A program made the translations under genes and the position numbers. The notes under the pieces were generated by a model. That model saw only the letters and a list, made by a program, of their open reading frames with translations. It was not told the DNA's origin and searched no databases. Below, piece after piece: positions 1 through 5,643 of a stretch of DNA of 12,425 nt (position 1 is the stretch's first letter; the number at the start of each line of letters is the position of its first letter). This DNA is from Deltaproteobacteria bacterium (GTDB lineage: Bacteria; Myxococcota_A; JAADFL01), in contig JAADFL010000207.1 in NCBI GenBank assembly GCA_013152945.1, positions 1 to 12,425 on the forward strand, in the 5' to 3' direction.

Positions 1-2
1 GT

Positions 3-110
3 CATCGGGTAACGGGCAAAAAATGTGCTTGTAATGGGCCGGCACATATACAGCCGAATAATAATTACGCCGTGTTGTATTTTTCCAGGTTTAAAGCCGC
101 CTGCCTGTAG
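3..110 (+). CDS. Possible 3' end of an upstream gene (partial)
   Basis: The reading frame beginning at base 3 is open from the window edge to a TAG at 108-110, about 35 codons, ending in residues like NNNYAVLYFSRFKAACL. In many bacteria holB (DNA polymerase III delta' subunit) lies immediately upstream of ricT, and delta' proteins often end in an Asn-rich then hydrophobic helix, so a holB tail would fit. That is inference from position and a vague pattern. An open stretch this short can arise by chance, and no catalytic or diagnostic motif is visible. Other frames close within the first few codons. Confidence 0.2.
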   Translation, partial: HRVTGKKCACNGPAHIQPNNNYAVLYFSRFKAACL

Positions 111-120
111 CTTGTATCCC

Positions 121-167
121 AATTCCGAAATCCGAAATCCCGGATCCCAAATCCAAAATCCCGGATC
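121..167. repeat. Short AAATCC-type direct repeats
   Basis: A 12-base sequence AAATCCCGGATC occurs at 135-146 and again at 156-167, a 21-base period. It is embedded in related short units (CCGAAATCC, CCAAATCC, CCAAAATCC). The same CCAAATCCAAAA string reappears at 244-254, joining this family to the larger repeat downstream. The pattern suggests replication slippage or repeated insertion of a short intergenic element. No coding function is apparent. Confidence 0.7.
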
Positions 168-349
168 AAAAAGGGCTGGCGTCGTGGTAGGGCCTCCGTC
201 CCCCTTGGGTCCCGTCCCCCTTGGTCGCCCCCCTTGGTCGCCCCAAATCCAAAAAGGGCCGGCGTGGATGGCGCTCCGTCCCCACCTCGCCGTCCCCACC
301 TCGCCGTCCAAAAAGGGCCGGCGTGGATGGCGCTCCGTCCCCACCTCGC
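168..349. repeat. REP-like repeat: two perfect 43-bp copies plus a diverged copy
   Basis: Bases 248-290 and 307-349 are identical over 43 bp, a 59-base period. A diverged relative at about 168-203 shares the A-run, GGG(C/T)TGGCGT-like core and CCTCCGTCCCC end. Each perfect copy contains an imperfect palindrome, GGATGG (266-271, 325-330) facing CCGTCC (276-281, 335-340) across a CGCT loop, with one G-T wobble. It could therefore form a small hairpin, as in REP-type intergenic elements. Between the diverged and perfect copies lie three CCCCCTTGG units (200-208, 216-224, 229-237). Confidence 0.75.
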
Positions 350-385
350 TGTCCCACCTCGCTCCCACCTCGCTTCCCACCTCGC
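281..385. repeat. Six CCCACCTCGC units, G-rich on the minus strand
   Basis: The 10-mer CCCACCTCGC occurs at 281-290, 295-304, 340-349, 353-362, 364-373 and 376-385. The last four copies are nearly back to back, separated by only 1-3 bases. On the minus strand this gives four or more regularly spaced GGTGGG tracts with short loops, which could in principle fold as a G-quadruplex. Variable spacers around an identical core indicate recent slippage-type expansion. Confidence 0.8.
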
Positions 386-387
386 TA

Positions 388-416
388 TTGACGTAAACAT
401 TCAAAAAAAGTACAAG
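388..416 (+). promoter_or_regulatory. Candidate sigma70 promoter for ricT-metG
   Basis: TTGACG at 388-393 (5 of 6 matches to the -35 consensus) is followed by a 17-base AT-rich spacer and TACAAG at 411-416 (4 of 6 to TATAAT). Transcription would start near 423, leaving a leader of about 30 bases before the ricT ATG. The element sits directly after the repeat array, so expansion of the array would change what lies just upstream of it. Confidence 0.45.
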
Positions 417-454
417 CCCAAGACCACTTGAGAGAACCTGGAGCATGGTGAAAA

Positions 455-1846
455 ATGACTTGGAAGGATGAAGATAACACGAGGTACCGGGAATCCGGGG
501 AGAATGAGGAAGGACCGGGACAGGGGGAGGATCGTGTGGACAAAGAAATGGAAGAAGAAAGTGAAGAAGAAAGTGAAGAAGAAATTACAGAAGAGCCCGG
601 GGGCCTTGATGAAGACAAAAGACTGCCTATGCCCACGAAAATATGCGCCGTGAGATTCAGGGACTCGGCCCAGGTATTTGAACTTTTGTGCCACAATCTG
701 GATCTGCAGCCAGGTGACCAGGTGGTTGCCGAGGGTGAGCGTGGAAGCCAACTGGCGACTGTTATACGGCCGCCCAGGGACGTTTCCAGGGCGGATGAAA
801 ATGGGGCGAATGAAAGGCGTATTCTTCGTAGGGCACGGCCGACTGACTTACGTCAGGCGCATAGCAACAGCCGGAAGGAGGACGAGGCCCAGGCTTATTG
901 TAAGGAAAGGATAAAGGCCAGGAATTTGCCCATGGAACTCGTCAGGGTTGAATTTTTGCACACGGGCAGTAAGGCGATCTTCTACTTTTCGGCAGAGAGC
1001 AGGGTTGATTTCAGGGAACTGGTAAGGGACTTGGCCCAGCGATTCCACATACGGGTCGAAATGAGGCAAATAGGCGTGCGGGATGCGGCCAAGATGCTCG
1101 GAGGGGTCGGGATATGCGGCAGGGAGCTTTGTTGTACTTCGCATTTGAAAAGGTTTGCGCCTGTCTCGATAAAAATGGCAAAGTCACAGAGCCTGTCCCT
1201 GAATCCCCAGAAGGTTTCCGGCGTGTGTGGCAGGTTGCTCTGTTGTCTCGCGTATGAGCATGAAACATATAAAGAAGCTGCAAAGTCCCTCCCAAAAGTC
1301 AACAAGAAGGCTGTCACTCCAAGGGGGGTCGGTAAGGTAAGGGAAGTGGATGTACTGCGAGGAATCCTGAAGATACAACTCCAGGATGGGTTGGCGACAT
1401 TTGACAGGGAAGAAGTCAGGCAGTTGACCCAGGATGAAATAAAGGCCTTGAACAATGGAGATGAACCTGTTTTGCCTGCTCCCAAGAAAAAGGAGGAAGA
1501 CGATACTTCCGGGCAGTATTTAACACCAGAACAAAAAAATACCGGTAATGGCGGTAGGCAGGAAAAAAGACAGAGGGGGGCGGCCGGCAAACAGGAGAAA
1601 AAGAGAAATACCCGGCCTCGTAAGCGAACCAAGGCAAACAAGGGAGGCAAAGACGCCGGGAAGAATAATGCGGCGGGATCCGGGACCTCCGGGGCCCCGC
1701 CCCGAAGAGAAAGTGGAAATGCAGAGAACGAAGACCGGAAGAAAACCAGGAAGCGAAAGAGGCGTGGAGGCAGGAAAAGGAAATCAAGGGATGCCGGAAA
1801 GGCCGGATCTTCGGGTCATGACAATGATAATCGGAATAAAGGCTGA
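455..1846 (+). CDS. ricT: PSP1-family protein RicT (YaaT)
   Basis: This is a PSP1-domain protein of the RicT/YaaT family. In Bacillus, RicT acts with RicA and RicF in an iron-sulfur complex affecting RNase Y-dependent RNA processing, competence and sporulation; its partners in other phyla are less clear. The PSP1 core starts near residue 60 (KICAVRF). The two family signatures are CGRELCC (Cys221, 226, 227) and CGRLLCC (Cys258, 263, 264), with VSIKMAKSQSLSLNP between them; all expected cluster-ligand cysteines are present. A KOW-like stretch (TPRGVGKVREVDVLRG) follows. Two parts are unusual. The N terminus (residues ~1-55) is very acidic and includes three 12-bp repeats at 551-586 encoding EEES, EEES, EEEI. 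The tail from ~345 to 463 is Lys/Arg-rich, low in complexity and probably disordered. The start at 455 has only a weak GGAG (440-443); Met32 at 548 is an alternative. metG follows after 93 bases, a common neighbour order. Confidence 0.93.
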   Translation: MTWKDEDNTRYRESGENEEGPGQGEDRVDKEMEEESEEESEEEITEEPGGLDEDKRLPMPTKICAVRFRDSAQVFELLCHNLDLQPGDQVVAEGERGSQLATVIRPPRDVSRADENGANERRILRRARPTDLRQAHSNSRKEDEAQAYCKERIKARNLPMELVRVEFLHTGSKAIFYFSAESRVDFRELVRDLAQRFHIRVEMRQIGVRDAAKMLGGVGICGRELCCTSHLKRFAPVSIKMAKSQSLSLNPQKVSGVCGRLLCCLAYEHETYKEAAKSLPKVNKKAVTPRGVGKVREVDVLRGILKIQLQDGLATFDREEVRQLTQDEIKALNNGDEPVLPAPKKKEEDDTSGQYLTPEQKNTGNGGRQEKRQRGAAGKQEKKRNTRPRKRTKANKGGKDAGKNNAAGSGTSGAPPRRESGNAENEDRKKTRKRKRRGGRKRKSRDAGKAGSSGHDNDNRNKG

Positions 1847-1906
1847 AACGATGATTATGGGACACGGAAATTGTGATGCCGTACATCATGGAGAACAGTC
1901 ATCAAT

Positions 1907-1916
1907 GCACATGTGC
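1907..1916. promoter_or_regulatory. Perfect 10-bp palindrome in the ricT-metG gap
   Basis: GCACATGTGC is a perfect palindrome 24 bases before the metG ATG and just before its ribosome-binding site. It could be a protein-binding half-site pair or a minor RNA hairpin near the start codon. A 10-bp palindrome can occur by chance, and nothing else in the 93-base gap marks a promoter or terminator. Confidence 0.2.
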
Positions 1917-1924
1917 TGCTGTTA

Positions 1925-1932
1925 GCGGAGGA
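1925..1932 (+). promoter_or_regulatory. Ribosome-binding site setting the metG start
   Basis: GCGGAGGA lies 7 bases ahead of the ATG at 1940. It rules in that ATG over an upstream in-frame GTG at 1913, which has no Shine-Dalgarno sequence and would add nine residues not expected before the MetRS N terminus. Confidence 0.8.
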
Positions 1933-1939
1933 TTTCAAT

Positions 1940-3859
1940 ATGGGCAATTCACTGTATTACGTTACAACGCCGATTTATTATGTGAATGCGGAACCTCATC
2001 TCGGGCACACCTATACCACTTTGGCGGCGGATACCTTTGCCAGGTATCATGAGCTTGTCGGTGATGATGCATTTTTCCTGACAGGTACGGATGAGCACGG
2101 CGACAAGATAGCAAGGGCCGCCACCGAGCAGGGAACAACTCCACAACTGATTGCCGACAGGGTCAGCGCTTTGTTCAGGAAGACATGGAAAGAATGCGGC
2201 ATATCCTTTGATCGTTTCATCAGGACGACCGACCCTCAACACGTTCGTACGGTCAAATATGTTCTTCAGAAAGTGTTCGATAAGGGCGAGGTGTACAAAG
2301 CCGAGTACGGCGGTTATTATTGTTTCGGTTGTGAGCGCTATTTTACCCAGACAGAGTTGGATGAACTTGAAGACAAGGTTTGCCCGGATCATAAAAAGCC
2401 CCTGGAGTATGTTAAGGAAGAAAATTATTTCTTCAAGATGAGCAAATACAGAGATGCCCTGAGGGATTACATAGAATCTCATCCCGGGTTTATTCGACCC
2501 GAAAGGTACAAAAACGAGGTATTGGGATTCTTGAAAGAACCCCTGGATGACCTTTGCATTTCCAGGCCCAAGTCCAGGCTCACCTGGGGCATAGAGTTGC
2601 CCTTCGACAAGGATTTCGTAACCTATGTTTGGTTCGATGCCTTGTTGAACTACCTTACCGGTATCGGATATCCCGACGACCCGGATTGGAAGGTCCGTTG
2701 GGCTGTATGTGAGCACATTATAGGCAAGGATATCTTAAAGACTCACGCGGTTTATTGGCCGACCATGCTGATGGCGGCCGGTGTCCCCTTGTTCAAGACA
2801 TTGAGCGTCCATGGATTCTGGAAGCAAAAAGAGAGCAAGATCGCAAAGAGCACGGGAAATGTCGTCAGACCTCTCGAAATGAAGGCGAAATACGGGATGG
2901 AAGCGTTCAGGTACTATTTGCTGAAGGACATGGTTTTCGGCCTGGATGCGTCCTATAGTGAAGAGGCGCTTGTACAAAGAGTGAACGCAGACCTTGCAAA
3001 CAACCTGGGCAACATGGTGAACCGTGTATTGAACATGGCGGAGAAGTATGTCGGCGGCATTGTGCCCCAAAGGGGAGACTCTTTGGGCGAAGTACACGAG
3101 GCATTTAAAAAGGAAACTTTGTCGGCGGCCGGCAATGTAATGGCTGCAATGGAGGAAATCAAGCCATCCAGGGCCTTGGATGCGATTATCAGGATTGCGG
3201 ATTCGGCGAATCGATACATAGTGGCCACCGAGCCGTTCAGGATGGTTAAGGACGATGAAAAGAAAGAAGAGCTGGAACACGTTTTATACAATCTTCTCGA
3301 GTGTATCAGGATCATCGGTATATTACTCTCGCCGTTTTTGCCCCGGACCTCGAAGGAGTTGCTCTCAAGGGTAGGGTGGAAGTCCGTGGAAGGACGGGAC
3401 CATATTGCAGCGGCAGGGCAATTCGGGTTGTTGCAACCCGGTTCGAAGGTGTACAAGGGCGGGCCGCTTTTCGATCGTCTTGAAATTACGAGTGTGACGA
3501 ACGACAGAGACATGCCAAAAGAATCGGATCATCCGGCGGCCTTGATTGATTTCGATCTATGGGAAAAGCTCGACTTGCGAATAGGCCTGGTGAAGACCGC
3601 GGAACCGATACCCAAGTCGAAAAAGTTGCTGAAGCTGCAGGTTGATATCGGGGAGGTCAGAACGGTCGTGGCAGGGATGGCCAAGTACTATGCACCGGAG
3701 GAACTGGTGGGCAAGAGCGTGGTAGTGCTTGCCAACCTCAAGCCTGCAAAGCTGATGGGAATCGAGAGCAGGGGAATGGTGCTGGCCGTTGTCAGCGGCG
3801 GCCGGGGTTCTGTCCTGACCACGGACAGGCAGAGCGTTCCCGGAAGCAAAGTGAGTTGA
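1940..3859 (+). CDS. metG: Methionyl-tRNA synthetase
   Basis: Class I aminoacyl-tRNA synthetase that charges tRNA-Met (initiator and elongator) in the cytosol; 639 residues from the chosen start. The N terminus reads YYVTTPIYYVNAEPHLGH, with the HIGH-type motif HLGH at residues 20-23. A zinc-knuckle insertion carries Cys128, Cys131, Cys148 and His151 (CFGC...CPDH), the arrangement of the Thermus-like MetRS class. The KMSKS loop is KIAKS at 300-304, followed by TGN. An anticodon-binding helical domain follows. From about residue 537 there is a C-terminal OB-fold tRNA-binding domain (Trbp111/EMAP type: WEKLDLRIG, VVAGMAKYY, LKPAKLMGIESRGM). That domain usually mediates dimerisation and tRNA retention. 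All expected domains are intact. The gene is probably co-transcribed with ricT and converges with the cyclophilin gene. Confidence 0.98.
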   Translation: MGNSLYYVTTPIYYVNAEPHLGHTYTTLAADTFARYHELVGDDAFFLTGTDEHGDKIARAATEQGTTPQLIADRVSALFRKTWKECGISFDRFIRTTDPQHVRTVKYVLQKVFDKGEVYKAEYGGYYCFGCERYFTQTELDELEDKVCPDHKKPLEYVKEENYFFKMSKYRDALRDYIESHPGFIRPERYKNEVLGFLKEPLDDLCISRPKSRLTWGIELPFDKDFVTYVWFDALLNYLTGIGYPDDPDWKVRWAVCEHIIGKDILKTHAVYWPTMLMAAGVPLFKTLSVHGFWKQKESKIAKSTGNVVRPLEMKAKYGMEAFRYYLLKDMVFGLDASYSEEALVQRVNADLANNLGNMVNRVLNMAEKYVGGIVPQRGDSLGEVHEAFKKETLSAAGNVMAAMEEIKPSRALDAIIRIADSANRYIVATEPFRMVKDDEKKEELEHVLYNLLECIRIIGILLSPFLPRTSKELLSRVGWKSVEGRDHIAAAGQFGLLQPGSKVYKGGPLFDRLEITSVTNDRDMPKESDHPAALIDFDLWEKLDLRIGLVKTAEPIPKSKKLLKLQVDIGEVRTVVAGMAKYYAPEELVGKSVVVLANLKPAKLMGIESRGMVLAVVSGGRGSVLTTDRQSVPGSKVS

Positions 3860-3860
3860 A

Positions 3861-3897
3861 GCTGCAGCAGGCTAACATGCAGCCCGTTTGAAATGGG
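3861..3897 (+). terminator. Paired hairpins after metG, possible terminator
   Basis: Two adjacent inverted repeats begin immediately after the metG stop. GCTGCA (3861-3866) pairs with TGCAGC (3878-3883), and CCCGTT (3883-3888) pairs with AATGGG (3892-3897, one G-T) around a TGA loop. There is no downstream T-run, so a classical intrinsic terminator is not shown; they may be 3'-end stabilising structures. The rest of the 216-base convergent gap up to 4075 shows nothing further that I can support. Confidence 0.25.
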
Positions 3898-4075
3898 TTG
3901 ATAAAAGAGCTGGTAGCGTTCCCGGTCGTCGATACCATGGACACATTAAAAAAAGATGTCGTGCCGTTGGTCCCTTTATCTTATGTTATTTTAATAAGGA
4001 AGGATTGTATAAACCGGGAGTCAGGATATGACCGGATGAAACCAAAGGGATGCGCTAATGCTCGATTTTCCTCTG

Positions 4076-4669
4076 CTACTTTTCGACTACTGATTCGATG
4101 ATGACCGCCTTCTGGGGGCAGTCGCTTGCAAAAGGACCTTTGGGACCGGTTGGAACCGATGCAATCTTGTCGACGACATCCATGCCCTTGATGACTTTTC
4201 CGAAGACGGCATAGCCGAAGTCTCTCGTGCCGTGGTCGAGGAACTTATTATCCTTCAGGTTGATGAAAAACTGGGATGTGGCCGAGTCGACGACGTTGGT
4301 TCTGGCCATGGCCAGCGTGCCCCGCAGGTTTTTCAACCCGTTCTCAGCCTCGTTTTTGATTGGAGGCTTGGTGTTCTTCCTGGCCAGTTCCTGCGTGTAA
4401 CCGCCGCCTTGAATCATGAAGCCCGGAATGACCCTATGGAAGACCGTTCCTTTGTAGAATCCATCCTTGACATAGGACAGAAAGTTCTTGACCGAGATGG
4501 GAGCCTTGTCAGCGAAAAGCTCCACCTCGATATCGCCCATGTTCGTCTTGATAACCACTACCTTTGCCTCCTTCCCTTTTTTCTTGCCGTGCCTCGCTCC
4601 GGCAATCGACTGCTGGCTCCACATCAAGAGCAGAGCGGAAAAAAAGATTGACAAGTTCCTCAGGCTCAT
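4076..4669 (-). CDS. Periplasmic cyclophilin-type peptidyl-prolyl cis-trans isomerase
   Basis: Catalyses cis-trans isomerisation of X-Pro bonds during protein folding, here probably in the periplasm. The 197-residue product begins with a signal peptide: hydrophobic residues 6-17, then a likely signal peptidase I site after SIA (residues 21-23). A Lys-rich linker (GKKKGKEAK) follows, then the cyclophilin fold. Active-site hallmarks are [13 protein letters not shown] (catalytic Arg, Phe, Gln) and SQFFINL. As in many bacterial cyclophilins, the positions matching the eukaryotic cyclosporin-binding Trp and active-site His appear to be Phe (NKFLDHG) and Tyr (GYAVFGKV). The start is the ATG at 4669, because TGGAGG (plus-strand 4678-4683) sits 8 bases ahead; a GTG at 4678 overlaps that site. 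It lies between the convergent metG gene and an unknown membrane-protein gene on the same strand, with its own promoter at 4709-4737. It resembles both PpiA and PpiB, so I leave the symbol blank. Confidence 0.95.
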   Translation of the reverse strand: MSLRNLSIFFSALLLMWSQQSIAGARHGKKKGKEAKVVVIKTNMGDIEVELFADKAPISVKNFLSYVKDGFYKGTVFHRVIPGFMIQGGGYTQELARKNTKPPIKNEAENGLKNLRGTLAMARTNVVDSATSQFFINLKDNKFLDHGTRDFGYAVFGKVIKGMDVVDKIASVPTGPKGPFASDCPQKAVIIESVVEK

Positions 4670-4708
4670 GAGCAGCACCTCCAGAGAACGTTCAATTTCA
4701 AGTCTGCG

Positions 4709-4737
4709 ATTCTGCTATTCCATGAATTCAATGTCAA
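4709..4737 (-). promoter_or_regulatory. Sigma70 promoter for the cyclophilin gene
   Basis: Read on the minus strand, a perfect TTGACA (plus-strand 4732-4737) is followed by 17 bases and CAGAAT (4709-4714, 4 of 6 to TATAAT). Transcription would begin near 4702, giving a leader of about 33 bases with the TGGAGG ribosome-binding site. This suggests the cyclophilin can be expressed independently of the upstream membrane-protein gene. Confidence 0.5.
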
Positions 4738-4768
4738 CCCGTGCAAGATCATTTTTTGATTTATTATT

Positions 4769-5449
4769 TTATGGCGCTGTCGGGTTGGAGAACTTCCAGT
4801 AGAGTGTCTTGTTGTCCCCAAAAATTACCTTGAGTGTCGACGGGACGGTATTCCCCGGGGCTGCACAAGGATCTTGCCCGGCCCTGCTCGAGTAACGTCG
4901 GCCTCGCTTGTGACGGCGTCTCCGCCTGTTTTTTTTCCTGTATTTTTTTTTCATATTTTTTTGGGGGTTGTTTAGAGTGCACTGGATTTTTCTGAAACTG
5001 CCTACAGGTGTTGAAAACGAGTTACCGGGCATCATTGATTTGTTTGTCATGAGTTCATACTTGCCGTTCAGCACGAGCTTGATTCCCTTCCACTTGTAGT
5101 CGCTGCGGTTCTCAATCTTGACATAGTACTGGTCCTCCAGAGTTTGCATCCATGAACCGGCCCAGAGCTGGGGCGACGGCGACCGGTCGGCAAAGATGAA
5201 AGCAAGGACCAGCAATGAAAACCCGATATATGAAACAAGGATGTAGGTCTTGGTTTTTTGGTATGGATTGGCTTTTTGCCAGCTTGAAGAGATACGGGTG
5301 AATAGACCAGGGGATGCTTGAAAAAATTTTTTTGTAGTATTTTTCCACTTGGATGAACCTGCTTGCAATGACTTGCCGGTATTGTCGGCTGCATCCGTTT
5401 TCATCGGGGTCTTATTGGCGTTTCCGGCGTTTGGGTTTTCTTTTTCCAT
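4769..5449 (-). CDS. Unrecognised single-span membrane protein with slippery A-runs
   Basis: I do not recognise this 226-residue protein. Residues 1-67 are polar, Lys/Asn/Ser-rich and probably cytoplasmic. One transmembrane helix (about 69-86, YILVSYIGFSLLVLAFIF) follows, and the C-terminal part should lie outside. That part begins with beta-strand-like sequence containing Trp, Tyr and Asn (VKIENRSDYKWKGIKLVLNG). It is interrupted by a strongly basic stretch (about 165-186, KKKYRKKNRRRRRHKRG) and resumes with LKVIFGDNKTLYWKF. The pattern looks like a small extracytoplasmic beta-sandwich with a basic insertion. The insertion is encoded by A7, A9 and A8 runs that include in-frame A AAA AAT and A AAA AAC heptamers. 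No Shine-Dalgarno sequence precedes the ATG at 5449, and Met16 (ATG at 5404) is no better placed. It is divergent from the outer-membrane barrel gene. Confidence 0.72.
   Translation of the reverse strand: MEKENPNAGNANKTPMKTDAADNTGKSLQAGSSKWKNTTKKFFQASPGLFTRISSSWQKANPYQKTKTYILVSYIGFSLLVLAFIFADRSPSPQLWAGSWMQTLEDQYYVKIENRSDYKWKGIKLVLNGKYELMTNKSMMPGNSFSTPVGSFRKIQCTLNNPQKNMKKKYRKKNRRRRRHKRGRRYSSRAGQDPCAAPGNTVPSTLKVIFGDNKTLYWKFSNPTAP
4929..4967 (-). other. Homopolymer cluster with in-frame slippery heptamers
   Basis: On the plus strand this is T8 (4929-4936), T9 (4943-4951), T7 (4956-4962) and G5 (4963-4967). In the coding strand these become C5, A7, A9 and A8. The zero-frame codons CAA AAA AAT and AAA AAA AAC each contain an X XXY YYZ heptamer (A AAA AAT and A AAA AAC). 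The -1 frame beyond them stays open to a stop at about 4764, only 5 bases past the zero-frame stop. Confidence 0.6.
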
Positions 5450-5535
5450 GGGGTTTCTATTAGACTATTTCTGCCGTCGCATCAATGATATTTCGGGCTC
5501 GGGAAAAACAAGTGGATAGAAATTGGAAAAACCGC

Positions 5536-5565
5536 TTGACACTCCTGGAAGGTGCGGAATATGTT
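5536..5565 (+). promoter_or_regulatory. Sigma70 promoter for the outer-membrane barrel pair
   Basis: A perfect TTGACA at 5536-5541 is followed by 18 bases and TATGTT at 5560-5565 (4 of 6 to TATAAT). The start of transcription would be near 5572, leaving a leader of about 70 bases. The promoter lies inside an upstream in-frame extension of the barrel gene, which supports the internal ATG at 5644 as the true start. Confidence 0.5.
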
Positions 5566-5643
5566 ATCGCAATCATTGAGCCCGGCAGTCCGGGGATTAG
5601 GCGGCAGAAAGGTGTCGCCTTAGCTCTGCGAAAGGGAAGGATT

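Larger units (their letters stand above)
111..454. other. Non-coding, repeat-rich stretch upstream of ricT
   Basis: About 340 bases without a credible gene. Open frames exist on both strands, but their translations are repetitive (Pro/Arg/Ser/Thr-rich) and simply reflect the underlying tandem repeats. The stretch holds three nested repeat families (listed separately) and then an AT-richer segment from about 386 with a sigma70-like promoter. Its abrupt C-rich/G-rich composition differs from the flanking genes. Confidence 0.75.

Noticed and set aside
121-386. CRISPR array
   Set aside because: Repeats are short, unevenly spaced and nested, with no unique spacers of constant length.
25-431. Open frames on both strands across the repeat patch, giving Pro/Ser/Arg-rich proteins
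   Set aside because: Their sequence only mirrors the tandem repeats, overlapping frames are equally open, and none has a supporting ribosome-binding site or domain.
3971-4050. Inverted repeat TCCCTTT (3971-3977) / AAAGGGA (4044-4050) and CTTAT/ATAAG in the convergent gap
   Set aside because: The arms are short or AT-only with long loops and no T-run, so a terminator call would be unsupported.
3898-4101. 67-residue plus-strand open frame between metG and the cyclophilin gene
   Set aside because: It starts with TTG without a Shine-Dalgarno site, shows no recognisable motif and runs into the 3' end of the well-supported cyclophilin gene on the other strand.
5450-5535. Promoter for the minus-strand membrane-protein gene
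   Set aside because: The best candidate (TTGATG with TAATAG at 17 bases) matches only 3 of 6 in the -10 element and the gene has no visible ribosome-binding site.
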